64,000 bases of DNA from Plantactinospora sp. KBS50 (GTDB lineage Bacteria; Actinomycetota; Actinomycetes; Mycobacteriales; Micromonosporaceae): assembly GCF_002285795.1 (NCBI RefSeq), contig NZ_CP022961.1, positions 3,538,001 to 3,602,000 of the forward strand, given 5' to 3'. The position numbers and the translations under genes were made by a program. Below the pieces are notes generated by a model. That model saw only the letters and a list, made by a program, of their open reading frames with translations, ran no database searches and had not been told where the DNA came from. This document shows positions 34,796-46,200 of this stretch, one piece after another (position 1 is the stretch's first letter; each line of letters starts with the position of its first letter).

Positions 34796-35947
34796 ATGAC
34801 GGGGGATCATCCGGCGGTACGGCTGTGCGCGGCCCTGGTGACCGGCGCCCTGGTGGCGCCGCTGCCGGGCGTCGCCTCCGGTCGGGCGGCGGCCGCCGCC
34901 GCGGCACGCGCCGCCGCGGCCGAGCGGGTGTGCCAGGTCCGCGACTCCCGGCTGAACGAGATCTCCGGGATGGTCGCCACCGAGCACGGTTTCGTGGTGG
35001 TGAACGACAGCGCCGACGACGAGCCCCGGCGGCGCATCTTCTTCCTCGACGACGCCTGCGCGGTCACCCGGACGGTGCGCTACCCGTCCCGACCCCGGGA
35101 CACCGAGGATCTCGGGATCGGTGCGGACGGCACGATCTGGGTGGCGGACACCGGCGACAACAACCGGTCGCGGCAGACCGTGGCGGTGTGGACCCTGGCG
35201 CCCGGCGGCAACCGCCCGGTGCTGCACCGGATGACGTACCCGGACGGGGCGCACGACGCCGAGGCGCTGCTGCTGACCGCGGACGGTCCGCTGATCGTGA
35301 CGAAGCAGCCCGGTCCGGCCGGCCTGTACGCCCCGGCCGCGCCGCTGGTGGCCGGCGGCACAGTGCCGCTGGCGAAGCTGGGCGAGGTGAGCCTGCCCGA
35401 CACCACCACCAGCAACCCGTACTCCATCTTCGGGCGGTCGCTGGTGACCGGCGGCGCGACCGCGCCGGACGGCCGGCGGGTGGTGCTGCGGACCTACGCG
35501 GACGCGTTCGAGTTCGATGTCGTCGACGGGGACGTGGTCGCGGCGCTGACCGGCGGGAAGCCCCGCATCGTCCCGCTGCCCGACGAGCCGCAGGGCGAGT
35601 CGATCAGCTACAGCCGGGACGGCCGGTGGCTGTTGACCGTCTCGGAGACCGCGGACCAGCCGCCGGGCACCCGGCCCACGATCCTGCGCTACCCGGCGCC
35701 GTCGCCCGCCGGCGCCGGCACGACCGCACCGGCCACGGCCGGCGCCGGCCCGCCCACCGCCGCGGCGTCCGGCCCGGCCGGCGCGTCCGACCCGGCCGCG
35801 GGCGGCTCCCCGGCCGCCCGGCGGGGCTGGGCCGGGCCGGCCACCCCGGTGCTGGTGGCCGGTGCCGCGATCGCCCTGGCCGGGATCGCCCTGCTCGCGG
35901 TGGGGCTCGTCCTGTCCATCCGGTCCCGCCGGCGTGACCGGGCGTGA
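34796..35947 (+). CDS. Secreted or membrane-anchored beta-propeller-like protein
   Basis: A 383-residue protein. The N-terminus has a signal sequence (VRLCAALVTGALVAPLPGVA then Ala-rich). The mature part has repeated strands with short hallmark phrases, SRLNEISGMVATEHGFVVVN, DLGIGADGTIWVADTGDNN, GAHDAEALLLTADGPLIVT and QGESISYSRDGRWLLTVSE, as in six-bladed propellers. A Pro/Ala/Gly-rich linker and one C-terminal helix (TPVLVAGAAIALAGIALLAV) with basic tail suggest membrane anchoring. The ATG at 34796 lies behind GGGAGGACGGGCG. Function unknown; propellers of this type bind or hydrolyse phosphoesters in other systems. Confidence 0.72.
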   Translation: MTGDHPAVRLCAALVTGALVAPLPGVASGRAAAAAAARAAAAERVCQVRDSRLNEISGMVATEHGFVVVNDSADDEPRRRIFFLDDACAVTRTVRYPSRPRDTEDLGIGADGTIWVADTGDNNRSRQTVAVWTLAPGGNRPVLHRMTYPDGAHDAEALLLTADGPLIVTKQPGPAGLYAPAAPLVAGGTVPLAKLGEVSLPDTTTSNPYSIFGRSLVTGGATAPDGRRVVLRTYADAFEFDVVDGDVVAALTGGKPRIVPLPDEPQGESISYSRDGRWLLTVSETADQPPGTRPTILRYPAPSPAGAGTTAPATAGAGPPTAAASGPAGASDPAAGGSPAARRGWAGPATPVLVAGAAIALAGIALLAVGLVLSIRSRRRDRA

Positions 35948-36087
35948 CCGGGGTGCCGCCGGGCGTGACCGGGGTGCCGCCGCGCTCGGACACCGGCGAC
36001 CGATCCCGCGGCGCGCCCCGGCACGGCCGGTGAGCAGGGATTAGGCTGCGTTCCGGACATTCCACCTCCGGATTGGCGGACGTTGCG

Positions 36088-37053
36088 ATGAGGCCGGACA
36101 CCAGCCCCACGGCCCGGGCACTGCTGGCCCTGGACCTGCTCCAGAGCAACCCGGGCATCACCGCCGAACGGCTCGCCGACAAGCTCGGCGTGTCGGACCG
36201 GGCCGCCCGGCGGTACGTCGGCATCCTGCGCGAGGCAGGCATCCCGATCGACTCGCTCCGCGGCCCCTTCGGCGGCTACCGGATCGGCCGCGGGCTGCGG
36301 CTGCCGCCGCTGACCTTCAGCGCCACCGAGGCGCTCGGCCTGGTGATGGCCGTGCTGGACGGCCACCACCCGGCCAGCGACCCGACCGACCCGGTCGGCA
36401 GCGCGCTCGGAAAGCTGGTGCGGGCCCTGCCGGAGCCGGTGGCCGCGCAGGCCGAGGCGGTCCGCCGGGTCACGGCGCCCGCGCCGGACCGCGGCGCCGC
36501 CCGGCCGGACCCGGACACCACCGCCGCGCTCGTCCAGGCCTGCGCGGAGCGCCGGACGGTACGACTGGAGTGCACGTCCGGGTCCGGATCGCACTGGCAG
36601 GCCGAGGTCGACCCGTGGGCGGTGGTGGTCCGTCACGGCCGGTGGTACCTGCTGTGCTGGTCACACGGCGTGGACGCCAGGCGGACGTACCGGATCGACC
36701 GGATCCGGTCGGTGGCGGCGCTGGCCGGCACGTTCACCCCGCCGGCCGGGCTGGATCCGGTCGCCACGCTGGAGGAGCATCTCGCGATCGGCTGGGAGTA
36801 CGAGGTGGAGGTGCTGATCGACGCCCCGGTCGAGGCGGTCGCGCCCTGCCTGCCCCGGGCGCTCGGCCGGCTCGAGTCGCTGGCCGACGGGACCAGCCGG
36901 CTGGTGGGCAGCACCGGCCACCCGGACTGGTACGTCGAGCAGCTCGCTGCGCTGCGCCCGCCGTACCGGATCGTGCGCAGCCCGGCGGTCCGGGACGCCG
37001 CGCGGGAGCTGGGTCACCGGTTCCTGGCCGCAGCGCGGGCCGCGGACGACTGA
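36088..37053 (+). CDS. WYL domain transcriptional regulator
   Basis: A 321-residue HTH-WYL regulator. The winged helix is near the N-terminus: TARALLALDLLQSNPGITAE and LADKLGVSDRAARRYVGIL. The WYL region follows, with VVVRHGRWYLLCWSHGVDA, then a C-terminal WCX-like domain (WEYEVEVLIDAPVEAVAPCL). WYL domains bind nucleotide or other small ligands; many of these regulators control defence or DNA-damage genes, but no such genes lie next to it. The ATG at 36088 was chosen over an in-frame TTG at 36073; the HTH starts right after. Confidence 0.87.
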   Translation: MRPDTSPTARALLALDLLQSNPGITAERLADKLGVSDRAARRYVGILREAGIPIDSLRGPFGGYRIGRGLRLPPLTFSATEALGLVMAVLDGHHPASDPTDPVGSALGKLVRALPEPVAAQAEAVRRVTAPAPDRGAARPDPDTTAALVQACAERRTVRLECTSGSGSHWQAEVDPWAVVVRHGRWYLLCWSHGVDARRTYRIDRIRSVAALAGTFTPPAGLDPVATLEEHLAIGWEYEVEVLIDAPVEAVAPCLPRALGRLESLADGTSRLVGSTGHPDWYVEQLAALRPPYRIVRSPAVRDAARELGHRFLAAARAADD

Positions 37054-37231
37054 CCGGCGCCCTCGCCGGCCGGCGGGGTCCGGATTCCAGGAAGTGTCAG
37101 CCATATCCGCGGATCGATGTCATCTGGCTGTCCAATATGGAATAATCGAGTCTCGGATCCACGCACCACCGAAGGCCCTCGCCGGAACCGCGGAGACGGC
37201 TGTCGCCTCCGCCCCAGACGGAGGTCGTCGC

Positions 37232-37693
37232 ATGCCGTTTCCGTCCACCCGTCCGACCCGGGCCGCGGCGCGGATCGTCGCCTGGCTCTTCCGCGCTCCA
37301 CCCCGGCAGCCCGACGCGGCGGACCGACCGGCCGCCCGGACGGCGACCGGGGCCGACACCGGGTTCACCATCCGGGTGCAGTGGCGCCGCGGTGGCCAGC
37401 ACGTGCACCAGTTCCACGGCTTCTTCCGGGAGATCGGCCGCGCCTGGCGAGCCCGTACCCGGCTGATCCGATTCCTCGACGCGGGTCCGAACCGACCCTC
37501 GGACGCCTACGTGGTCGCGGTCTCCCGGCGGGAGTTCGACTGGCATCACCCCCGGACCCGGTGCCGGCTGACCGACTGCGCCGCGATCGACGTGGCGGAC
37601 CACCCGGATCCGTCCGGACCGGGCACGCCGGCCGGTGGCGCGGCGCGGCACCGGCCGGTGGCATCCGGCCGGTCCGGTCGACCCGCCCGGTAG
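37232..37693 (+). CDS. Hypothetical protein
   Basis: A 153-residue basic protein I do not recognise. The central part is the most protein-like: TGFTIRVQWRRGGQHVHQFH, GFFREIGRAWRARTRLIRF and DAYVVAVSRREFDWHHPRTR. It starts at ATG 37232, well placed behind GGAGGTCGTCGC. The frame upstream stays open to 37094, but the ribosome-binding site supports the shorter form. No membrane segment. An isolated gene with its own promoter region; the 178 nt upstream contain no evident hairpin. Confidence 0.5.
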   Translation: MPFPSTRPTRAAARIVAWLFRAPPRQPDAADRPAARTATGADTGFTIRVQWRRGGQHVHQFHGFFREIGRAWRARTRLIRFLDAGPNRPSDAYVVAVSRREFDWHHPRTRCRLTDCAAIDVADHPDPSGPGTPAGGAARHRPVASGRSGRPAR

Positions 37694-37777
37694 CCCTCCC
37701 CCGGCCCGGCCCACCACCGGTGCGACCGCACCCGGCGGCACGCCGTCGACCCAGACTGATAGATGCGCGGCGATCCC

Positions 37778-37803
37778 TTGACAACCGTGATGTTATCGAT
37801 AAC
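37778..37803 (+). promoter_or_regulatory. TTGACA promoter element with LacI-type palindrome
   Basis: TTGACA (37778-37783) is followed after eight bases by the perfect palindrome GTTATCGATAAC (37792-37803). The central CG and symmetric arms are typical of LacI-family operators that control sugar-polymer utilisation genes. The downstream frame has no credible gene, only a 16-codon ORF from an ATG near 37818, so the element may be a relic or may be read on the other strand. Confidence 0.5.
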
Positions 37804-37827
37804 CTCGGAACGTCGGATGTATCCGGC

Positions 37828-37862
37828 GTCGTTGCGGGATGACCGGGCCATCCCGCAACGAC
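37828..37862. terminator. Perfect 14-bp hairpin
   Basis: Arms GTCGTTGCGGGATG (37828-37841) and CATCCCGCAACGAC (37849-37862) are exact complements around ACCGGGC. It follows the orphan palindrome and closes a tiny ORF. It is either a terminator or the trace of a mobile element end. Confidence 0.55.
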
Positions 37863-37992
37863 TGTAAAGCTCACGGCACCAGGCAAGCGCATGGCGCGCC
37901 TCGGGACGCCGCAATGTTATCGCTCACCTGACTGGCGCCTCACCGCCGATCCGACCCCGCCGGACAGCCCGGGGGTTCGTGGTCCGGATCGG

Positions 37993-38412
37993 CGGTGTGT
38001 GGACGGCCGCGCGGCCCGGAGGGGACACCGGGCCGCGCGGTTTTTTGGTGGGGTGTGGGGTGGGTCAGGTGGTGCAGGTGACGGTGGGCCAGGTCCAGTT
38101 GCCGTTGTGTTGGATGGTGACGCCCCAGGTGTTGCCGTTGCCGTTGGGTTTGGCGATGAGGACCTGGCTGCTGGGCCAGGTGGCGGTGATGTTCCAGGTG
38201 GCGATGATTTTTGCGGGGGTGGGGACGGTCATGGTGACGGTCCAGGTGGTGGATCCGGTGACGGTGATGCTGAGGTTGTAGCGGTCGTTCCAGATGGATC
38301 CTGCGGAGATGGTGGCGGTGCAGTTTCCGGTGGGTGGGTTGGTGGTGGGTGGTGCGGTGGTGGGTGCGGCCGTGGTGGGTGCGGCGGTGGTGGGCGGCGG
38401 CGTGCTGCCACC
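37993..38412 (-). repeat. CBM2 inverted repeat, left copy (about 420 bp)
   Basis: This segment, which covers the 3' end of the esterase gene and its hairpin, is almost identical in inverted orientation to 40795-41199. The copies differ by one 15-bp (five-codon) linker unit and a few bases. The identity includes the non-coding part down to CGGTGTGTGG, so duplication or gene conversion copied module and terminator together. Confidence 0.9.
38007..38046 (+). terminator. Hairpin with T6, left copy
   Basis: A perfect 13-bp stem (CCGCGCGGCCCGG, 38007-38019, with 38028-38040) and AGGGGACA loop is followed by TTTTTT at 38041-38046. The T-run is on the plus strand, so canonical termination would stop transcription coming from the left; for the esterase, read on the minus strand, the order is A-run then hairpin. 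It may work for both. Confidence 0.8.
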
Positions 38413-39345
38413 GCCGTTGAGGCCGAGGAAGGCGATGGCGTAGCCCACCATCCCGCTCAGCGGCAGCGAGTGGCCCTGCCCCGCGACGCTGATGCCCTCG
38501 ACCGGCGGCTGCGTACCGGAGTTGCCGTACCGGGTGCGGGTCCAGCCGGACTGCGGATAGTCGGTCGAGACCGGCGTCTGGCCGACCTGGTTGAGGTTGG
38601 TCCACTGCTTGATCTCTTCGCCGAAGTTGTTGTAGTTCAGGGTGCCGTCGGCGGTGCCGTGCCAGAGCTGCATCCGGGGGTACCCGCCGGAGTAGCCGGG
38701 ATACATCCCGCGGGCGGCGTCGCCCCACTGCTGGGCGGTCTTGCTCACCTGCCCGTTGGCGCACTGGCTGTTCCAGGTGTTGCTGGCGCTGCCGGTGGCG
38801 AAGCAGGTCGCCGGGACGCCCATGAACGCCGAGCCGGCCCGGAAGACGTCCGGATACTCGGCGGCCATCACGTTCGTCATCATCGCCCCGGAGGAGACGC
38901 CGCTGACGTAGATGCGGTTGGCGTCCACGTTGTACCGCTGGCGGGTGTAGCTGACCATGGACATGATGCTGACCGGGTCGCTGCCGCCGTTGCGGCTCAG
39001 CGCCTGCGGCGAGTACACGTCGAAGCAGTTGCCGCTGCGGGTGGCCTCGGGGAAGACGATGATGTACCCGTACTGGTCGGCCGCGGTGACGTAGTCGTGG
39101 AAGTACCCGCCGTACAGCGCGGAGGCGCTGCCCTGGCAGTAGTGGATCGCCACCAGCAGCGCCGGCTGCGGGGCCACGTTGTTCGGCACGTAGATGTACA
39201 TGTTCAGGTTGCCGGGGTTGGTGCCGAAGTTCGTCACCTGGGTGAGCGAGGCGGCCGCGGCCGGTCCGGCCACGAGCAGGACGCCCGCGGCGACCACGGG
39301 TAGCACCGTGGCCAGCAAGAGGGACATGAAGCGCCGTTTCACCAT
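38065..39345 (-). CDS. Secreted CE1-type esterase (PHB-depolymerase family) with CBM2
   Basis: A 426-residue extracellular enzyme, likely an acetylxylan or feruloyl esterase. A signal peptide ([20 protein letters not shown], ending AAA) is followed by the alpha/beta-hydrolase domain (residues about 36-315) with [20 protein letters not shown], nucleophile motif [15 protein letters not shown] (G-x-S-x-G), [13 protein letters not shown] with the acidic residue, and [10 protein letters not shown] with the His. [20 protein letters not shown] linker leads to a C-terminal family 2 cellulose-binding module ([19 protein letters not shown] to end). It diverges from the GH10 xylanase gene, sharing a promoter region with three CGAAA/TTTCG elements. 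Both enzymes should debranch and cut xylan on plant fibre. Confidence 0.9.
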   Translation of the reverse strand: MVKRRFMSLLLATVLPVVAAGVLLVAGPAAAASLTQVTNFGTNPGNLNMYIYVPNNVAPQPALLVAIHYCQGSASALYGGYFHDYVTAADQYGYIIVFPEATRSGNCFDVYSPQALSRNGGSDPVSIMSMVSYTRQRYNVDANRIYVSGVSSGAMMTNVMAAEYPDVFRAGSAFMGVPATCFATGSASNTWNSQCANGQVSKTAQQWGDAARGMYPGYSGGYPRMQLWHGTADGTLNYNNFGEEIKQWTNLNQVGQTPVSTDYPQSGWTRTRYGNSGTQPPVEGISVAGQGHSLPLSGMVGYAIAFLGLNGGGSTPPPTTAAPTTAAPTTAPPTTNPPTGNCTATISAGSIWNDRYNLSITVTGSTTWTVTMTVPTPAKIIATWNITATWPSSQVLIAKPNGNGNTWGVTIQHNGNWTWPTVTCTT

Positions 39346-39387
39346 ACGACGTGCTCCTTCCTCGGTGCGGCGGAGCCGGAACGGCCC

Positions 39388-39400
39388 CGAAAGGTTTTCG
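39388..39400. promoter_or_regulatory. CGAAA/TTTCG element 1
   Basis: CGAAAGGTTTTCG, a near-perfect inverted repeat 43 nt upstream of the esterase start. Similar GAAA-TTTC palindromes were described upstream of Streptomyces xylanase genes as repressor targets. Confidence 0.6.
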
Positions 39401-39411
39401 CAGTATTGAGC

Positions 39412-39424
39412 CCGAAAATTTCGG
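39412..39424. promoter_or_regulatory. CGAAA/TTTCG element 2 (perfect)
   Basis: CCGAAAATTTCGG is a perfect 13-bp palindrome centred at 39418, placed 12 nt from element 1. It is the best copy of the motif in the divergent region. Confidence 0.7.
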
Positions 39425-39570
39425 CATCAATAGATGACCGCAAGATCCTCGATGAGCGGTGCGCTCGACACGGCGAACGGCGAGACACCCTCCGCTCGCC
39501 GTCTGTCACCGGAAAGGGCCACCGAGCCGCCAAGATCAAGAGCTGGTGTTACGGGAGTTTGTCCAAGTGA

Positions 39571-41199
<1,629 letters not shown>

Positions 41200-41638
41200 G
41201 TTGGCCCGGAAGCCGGGGCACCGGTCCGGCAACGAACATTGCCCGGAGGATGCGTACGGATGACGGCCCGCTTTCCGGATCTTCGAACCGACGGGTGGGG
41301 TCCCGAATATCGATCTTGCATTGCACCGGGCCGTCCGACCCGGCCCGTGCCCGCAGCCGGCCCGGAGCACCGGCCCCACCATTCGGGACGGTCCCGTGAC
41401 CGGTGTCCCGGCCGGCGGTCCGCCCCGGATCGGGGCAGGCCCGGACCGGCGGAGGGGTCCCGTCGGCGGGTCCGGTCACCGGGTCGCGGGCACCGCGTAC
41501 CGGACCGTCGGGAAACGGCCGGGCGCCATTCCGCGAACCGCGCGGTGCCTCGCGCCGAAATGCCACAAGCGTCGTTCGGGTAACGTTTACTGTCGCAATT
41601 GACCCGAGCGGACCGCGGTACGCCCGAACAATTCCACA

Positions 41639-41662
41639 GCGGAATCCGTCTACGGATTCCGC
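41639..41662. promoter_or_regulatory. 24-bp palindrome upstream of the biosynthetic cluster
   Basis: Arms GCGGAATCCGT (41639-41649) and ACGGATTCCGC (41652-41662) are exact inverted repeats around CT. It lies 270 nt before the start of the MFS exporter, the first gene of the NRPS cluster, and is a candidate binding site for a dimeric regulator. Confidence 0.55.
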
Positions 41663-41931
41663 CGTCCGGCCGACGCCTCCGCTTCCGTCCGCGGCCGCCG
41701 GACGCGCCGGGCCGGGACGCCGGCGGCCGCCCGCGCCGCCCCACCGGCCACGCCGATTTCCCAGTGTCCACCGGGCCTTCCGGCCCCGCCCACCGGCCGG
41801 CTCGCGAATTCGCAGCGTAGTCCTATGTGGATGTTGCTTGGACGAGCCATCGATGCCTACGCTGCGACGGTCGGGATGTGATCGCGCGGAACGTCGCACG
41901 ACACATCGGTAGCGGGGGATGGATTAACTCC

Positions 41932-43253
41932 ATGCGGCGGTTTTGGCTTATCTGGTCGGGCCACCTCGTCACGCTCGTCGGCAACTCCGTTCTGCGCTTC
42001 GCTTTCGTGGTGCAGGCATGGGTTTCCGGACAACGCGCCGCCCCGGTCGTCCTGCTCTCGCTCTGCGCGCTGCTCCCCAGGTGCTGTTGAGCCCGACCGC
42101 GGGGGCGATCGTGGACCGCTGCCCGAAACGGACGGCGCTGCGCCTCGCCGATCTCGGCGGGCTGCTCACGGTGGGCGCGCTGTCCGCCGTCTACTTCTCC
42201 GGCCAGCTGCGACTCTGGCTGATCTACATCGCGGTGGCGCTGCTCGGCTCCGCCGCCGCCTTCCAGTACCCGGCCCTGTCCTCGGCGATTCCGCTGCTGG
42301 TCGAGAAGGACCGGTTGCAGCGGGCGAACGGACTCGTCGGCACGGCCAGAAGCGTCGCGGACATCTGCGGACCCGCCCTCGCCGGGGTGCTGATCGCCAC
42401 CTCGGGCCTGCGCGCGGTGCTGATCGCCGACCTGGCCAGCTTCGCCGTCGCGCTGCTGTCCGTGCAACTGGTACGCCTCACCGAGGCGCCCCGGGACGAC
42501 ACCACCGGCCGCCGCCGGCTGGCCGCCGACTCCGTGGAAGGGCTGCGCTACCTGTTCGCCCGGCCCAGCCTGCGCGGCCTGACGCTCGTCATCTTCGTGG
42601 TGAACCTGGTCATGGTCTTCGGCTACACCATCGTGCAGCCGATGATCCTGGCCCGCACCGGAAACGACACCTCCGCGCTGGCCAGCGTCATGACCAGCAT
42701 CGGCGTCGGCGGCATCACCGGCGGCCTGCTGCTGGGCGCCTGGGGCGGACCGCGGTCGCGGGTCCGCGGGATGATGCTGGGAATCATCGGCATGTGCCTG
42801 AGCTCGCAGGTCCTGATGGCCTCCGTGCGCGGCGTCGCCGCCTGGTGCGCGGCCATCCTGGTCGGGGCGCTGCTCATGCCCGTCGTCAACGGCACCCTCC
42901 AGGCGATCATCCAGACGAAGGTTCCGCCGGACCGGCTGGGCCGGGTATTCGGCGCCGTGATGTTCGTGTCCCAGATCTCCGCCCCGGTGGCCATCGCGAC
43001 CTCCGGGCTGCTGGCCGACCATGTCTTCGAGCCGCAGGCCGCCGCCGGCACCGGGCTGGTCGGGCTGCTCCGGCCGCTCGTGGGGCACGGCCACGGCAGC
43101 GGCATGGCCGCCATGCTGCTGCTGGCCGGGCTGTGCGGGACCGCCGTCGCGGTCTGGGGGCTGACCAACCGGACGGTACGCGACATCGACGAGCTGATCC
43201 CCGACCTGGACAGCGCCGCCGCGACACCGGCGACGGGAAGGGTCCGGACGTGA
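41932..43253 (+). CDS. MFS transporter, probable product exporter (frame interrupted at 42075-42078)
   Basis: A 440-residue, 12-helix major facilitator related to enterobactin-exporter-like and macrolide-efflux-like proteins. The first 49 codons ([20 protein letters not shown] to [11 protein letters not shown]) are in another frame from the rest; one extra C in the CCCC run at 42075-42078 restores [20 protein letters not shown], the family's first-half motif. Later segments are [20 protein letters not shown] and [18 protein letters not shown]. The start at 41932 lies behind a GGGGGA about 12 nt upstream. Its stop overlaps the GTG of the first NRPS gene, so it is the first gene of the cluster and should export the peptide product. 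Confidence 0.82.
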
Positions 43254-46200
43254 CGGCGGCCGGGTCCTGCGTCCACGAACTGTTCGAGACGCAGGCCGCG
43301 CGGCGGCCCGAGGCCACCGCGCTGGTGTGCGGCCGCCGGCGGGTGAGCTACCGCGAACTCGACGCCCGCGCCGACCGGCTGGCCCGGCGGCTGGCGACCG
43401 TCGGCGTCGGGCGCGGCCGGCTCGTCGGGGTGCATCTGGAGCGCGGGATCGACCTCGTGGTCGCGGTCCTGGCCACCCTCAAGGCCGGCGCCGGCTACCT
43501 GGTGCTCGATCCGGGCTTTCCGCGGGACCGGCTGCGCGAGCTGGCGACCGACGCCGGGGTCGCGGTCGTGGTCACCGGCACCGGACCCGCCGCCGGACGG
43601 CTCGGGCTGCCGGTCCGTACCGTGTCGGTGGCCGACGCCGCGGCGCCGGCGGGCGCCGACGACGCCGGGGCGGTCTCCGCGGACGCCGGGGCGGCGGTCG
43701 CGGCGCACCCGGACGCGGTGCCGGCGGACGGTGCCGGTGCCGGCCGGCCGGTGCCGCGCGGCGCCGGTGCCGTCGGCCCGGCGGACGTGGCCTGCGTGAT
43801 GTTCACCTCCGGCTCCACCGGCCGGGCCAAGGGGGTGGCCGCGCCGCACCGGGCCATCGTCGGCACCCTGGTCGGGCAGCGCTATCTCCCGTTCGGCCCG
43901 GACCTCGTGTGGTTGCAGTGCGCGCCGGTCTCCTGGGACGCGTTCGCGCTGGAACTGTGGGGCGCCCTGCTGTTCGGCGGGACCTGCGTGCTGTACCCGC
44001 AGCCGCGGCCGGACCCGACCGTCCTGGCCGAGCTGATCGCCCGGCACGGCGTGACCACGATGTACCTGTCCGGCAGCCTCTTCAACGTGCTGGTGGACGT
44101 GCACCCGACGGCGCTCGCCGGGCTGCGGGACCTCGTGGTGGGCGGCGAGGCGCTGTCGCCGCCGCACGTCGCGCGGGCGCTCGACCGCTTCCCCCGGCTG
44201 CGTCTGCGCAACGGCTACGGCCCGGTGGAGGCGATGATCTTCGCGACCAGCCACCCGGTGACCCGCGCCGACGCGGACCGGCCGAGCGTGCCCATCGGCC
44301 GGCCGCTGGCCGGCAAGGACGTCCACGTGCTCGACCGCCGGCTGCGGGTGGTGCCGGCGGGCGAGGTCGGCGAGCTGTACGTGCGCGGGGTGGGGCTGGC
44401 GCACGGCTACCTGCACCGGCCCGGCCTGACGGCACAACGGTTCGTCGCCGACCCGCTCGGATCGCCGGGCGAACGCATGTACCGGACCGGTGACCTGGTC
44501 CGCCGGGGTGCCGACGGGACGCTGGAGTTCGTGGGGCGGGCGGACGCGCAGGTCAAGATCCGCGGCTTCCGGGTCGAGCCGGCCGAGGTCGAGGCGGCGC
44601 TGGCCCGGCATCCCGGCATCGACCGGGCCGCGGTGGTGGTCGGGTCCGACCGCGACGGCGAGCGGCGGCTGACCGCGTACGTCGTCCCGGCCCGCGGGTG
44701 CCCCCTGGACACCGCCGAGGTGCACGCCCACGCCGCGGCCACGCTGCCCGAGTTCATGGTGCCGGCGGGCTTCGTCGTCCTCGACGCCCTGCCGCTGACC
44801 CCGGCCGGCAAGCTGGACCGGGCGGCGCTGCCCGCGCCCGAACCTCCGGCGCCGGCCCGCACCGACCCGACCGAGCCGACCGGCACGGCGGCCGAGCGGG
44901 CGCTGTCCGCGCTCTTCGCCGAGGTGCTCGACCTGCCCGCGGTCGGCGTGCGGGACAGCTTCTTCGACCTGGGCGGCGACTCGCTGCGGGTGGTCCGGCT
45001 GGTCAGCCGGATGCGCTCCGAGCTGGGCGTCGAGGTCGGGGTGCGGGCGGTGTTCGAGACACCGACGGTGGCCGGGCTGGCCCGGTTCGTCGGGACAGCG
45101 GAGCCGGCCACGGCCCCGCCGCCGGTCGCGGAGCCGCCCGTACCGGCGCCGGCCGCGGTGCCGCCGCCCGTTTCGGCACCGTCCCCGGCGGCACCGTCCC
45201 CGGCGGACCCGGACCCGGCTGACCCGTCTCCGGGCCGGGAGCCCGAGCGCCGGCCGCTGTCCTACGCACAGCGGCGGCTGTGGTTTCTCGACCAGATGGA
45301 CGCGGGCGTCGCGTACAACATGCCGATCCTGATCCGGCTGGACGGCGAGGTCGACGTCGAGGCGCTGCGGGCGGCGGTCGCGGACGTGGTGCACCGGCAC
45401 GAGGCGCTGCGGACCGTGTTCCCGGCGCACGACGGCGAACCGGAGCAGCGGGTGGTGCCGGCGGAGCTGGCCCGCCCGCGGATCGACACGGTACCGGTGT
45501 CCGGCGAGGACGAGCTGCGGGAGCAGGTGGACCGGGCCGCCCGGCACCGCTTCGCGCTGGCCGTCGAGCCACCGCTGCGGGCTCTGCTGCTCACCGGTCC
45601 GGCAGCCACGGCGGGGACCCCCTCCCCCGCCGGGCCGCCGGCCCGGGCGCTGCTGCTGGTGCTGCACCAGATCGCCGCCGACGGCTGGTCGCTGGCGCCG
45701 CTGCTGCGGGACGTCTCCCGCGCGTACCTGGCTCGACGCGCGGGCGCAGCCCCCCGGCCGGCGCGGGCGACCCGGCCGCCGGCGACCGCGCCGGCGATCG
45801 GGAGCCGGCCGGCCGGGGGCCGGCGTACCACGGCGGCGTACCGGACGGCGCACCGGCAGACCGGGATGCCGGCCTCGCGTACTGGCGATCCACGCTGGCC
45901 GGCCTGCCCGGCGGGCTGGCGCTGCCCCGCCGGCCGGACCGGCCCGCGGCGCCCGGCCCGCGCGCGGAGACCGTCGTCCGGCGGATCGACCCGGCCGCGC
46001 ACGCCCGGCTGGTCGGGCTGGCCCGGCGGCACCGCGGCACGCTGTTCATGGTGCTGCACGCGGCGCTGGCGCTCGTGCTGCGTCGGGCCGGCGCGGGCGA
46101 CGACATCGCGATCGGCGCACCCGTCGCCGCCCGCACCGCCGGCGTCCCGGACGACCTGATCGGCTTCTTCGTGAACCTGGTGGTGCTGCGCACCGACCTG

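Larger units (their letters stand above)
37694..38064. other. 371-nt intergenic region with orphan promoter elements and hairpins
   Basis: No gene is seen. The region holds TTGACA at 37778-37783, the 12-bp palindrome GTTATCGATAAC at 37792-37803, a partial copy (ATGTTATCGCTCAC) near 37915, a perfect 14-bp hairpin at 37828-37862, a 13-bp inverted repeat at 37941-37953/37985-37997, and a 13-bp hairpin with T6 at 38007-38046. A promoter-operator pair facing right but with no gene after it suggests that a gene, perhaps another glycoside hydrolase, was lost here. Confidence 0.6.

Noticed and set aside
42623-45853. Long minus-strand open frame (over 1000 codons) opposite the first NRPS
   Set aside because: It is antisense to a clear NRPS coding frame, has no family motif and a composition typical of high-G+C shadow frames.
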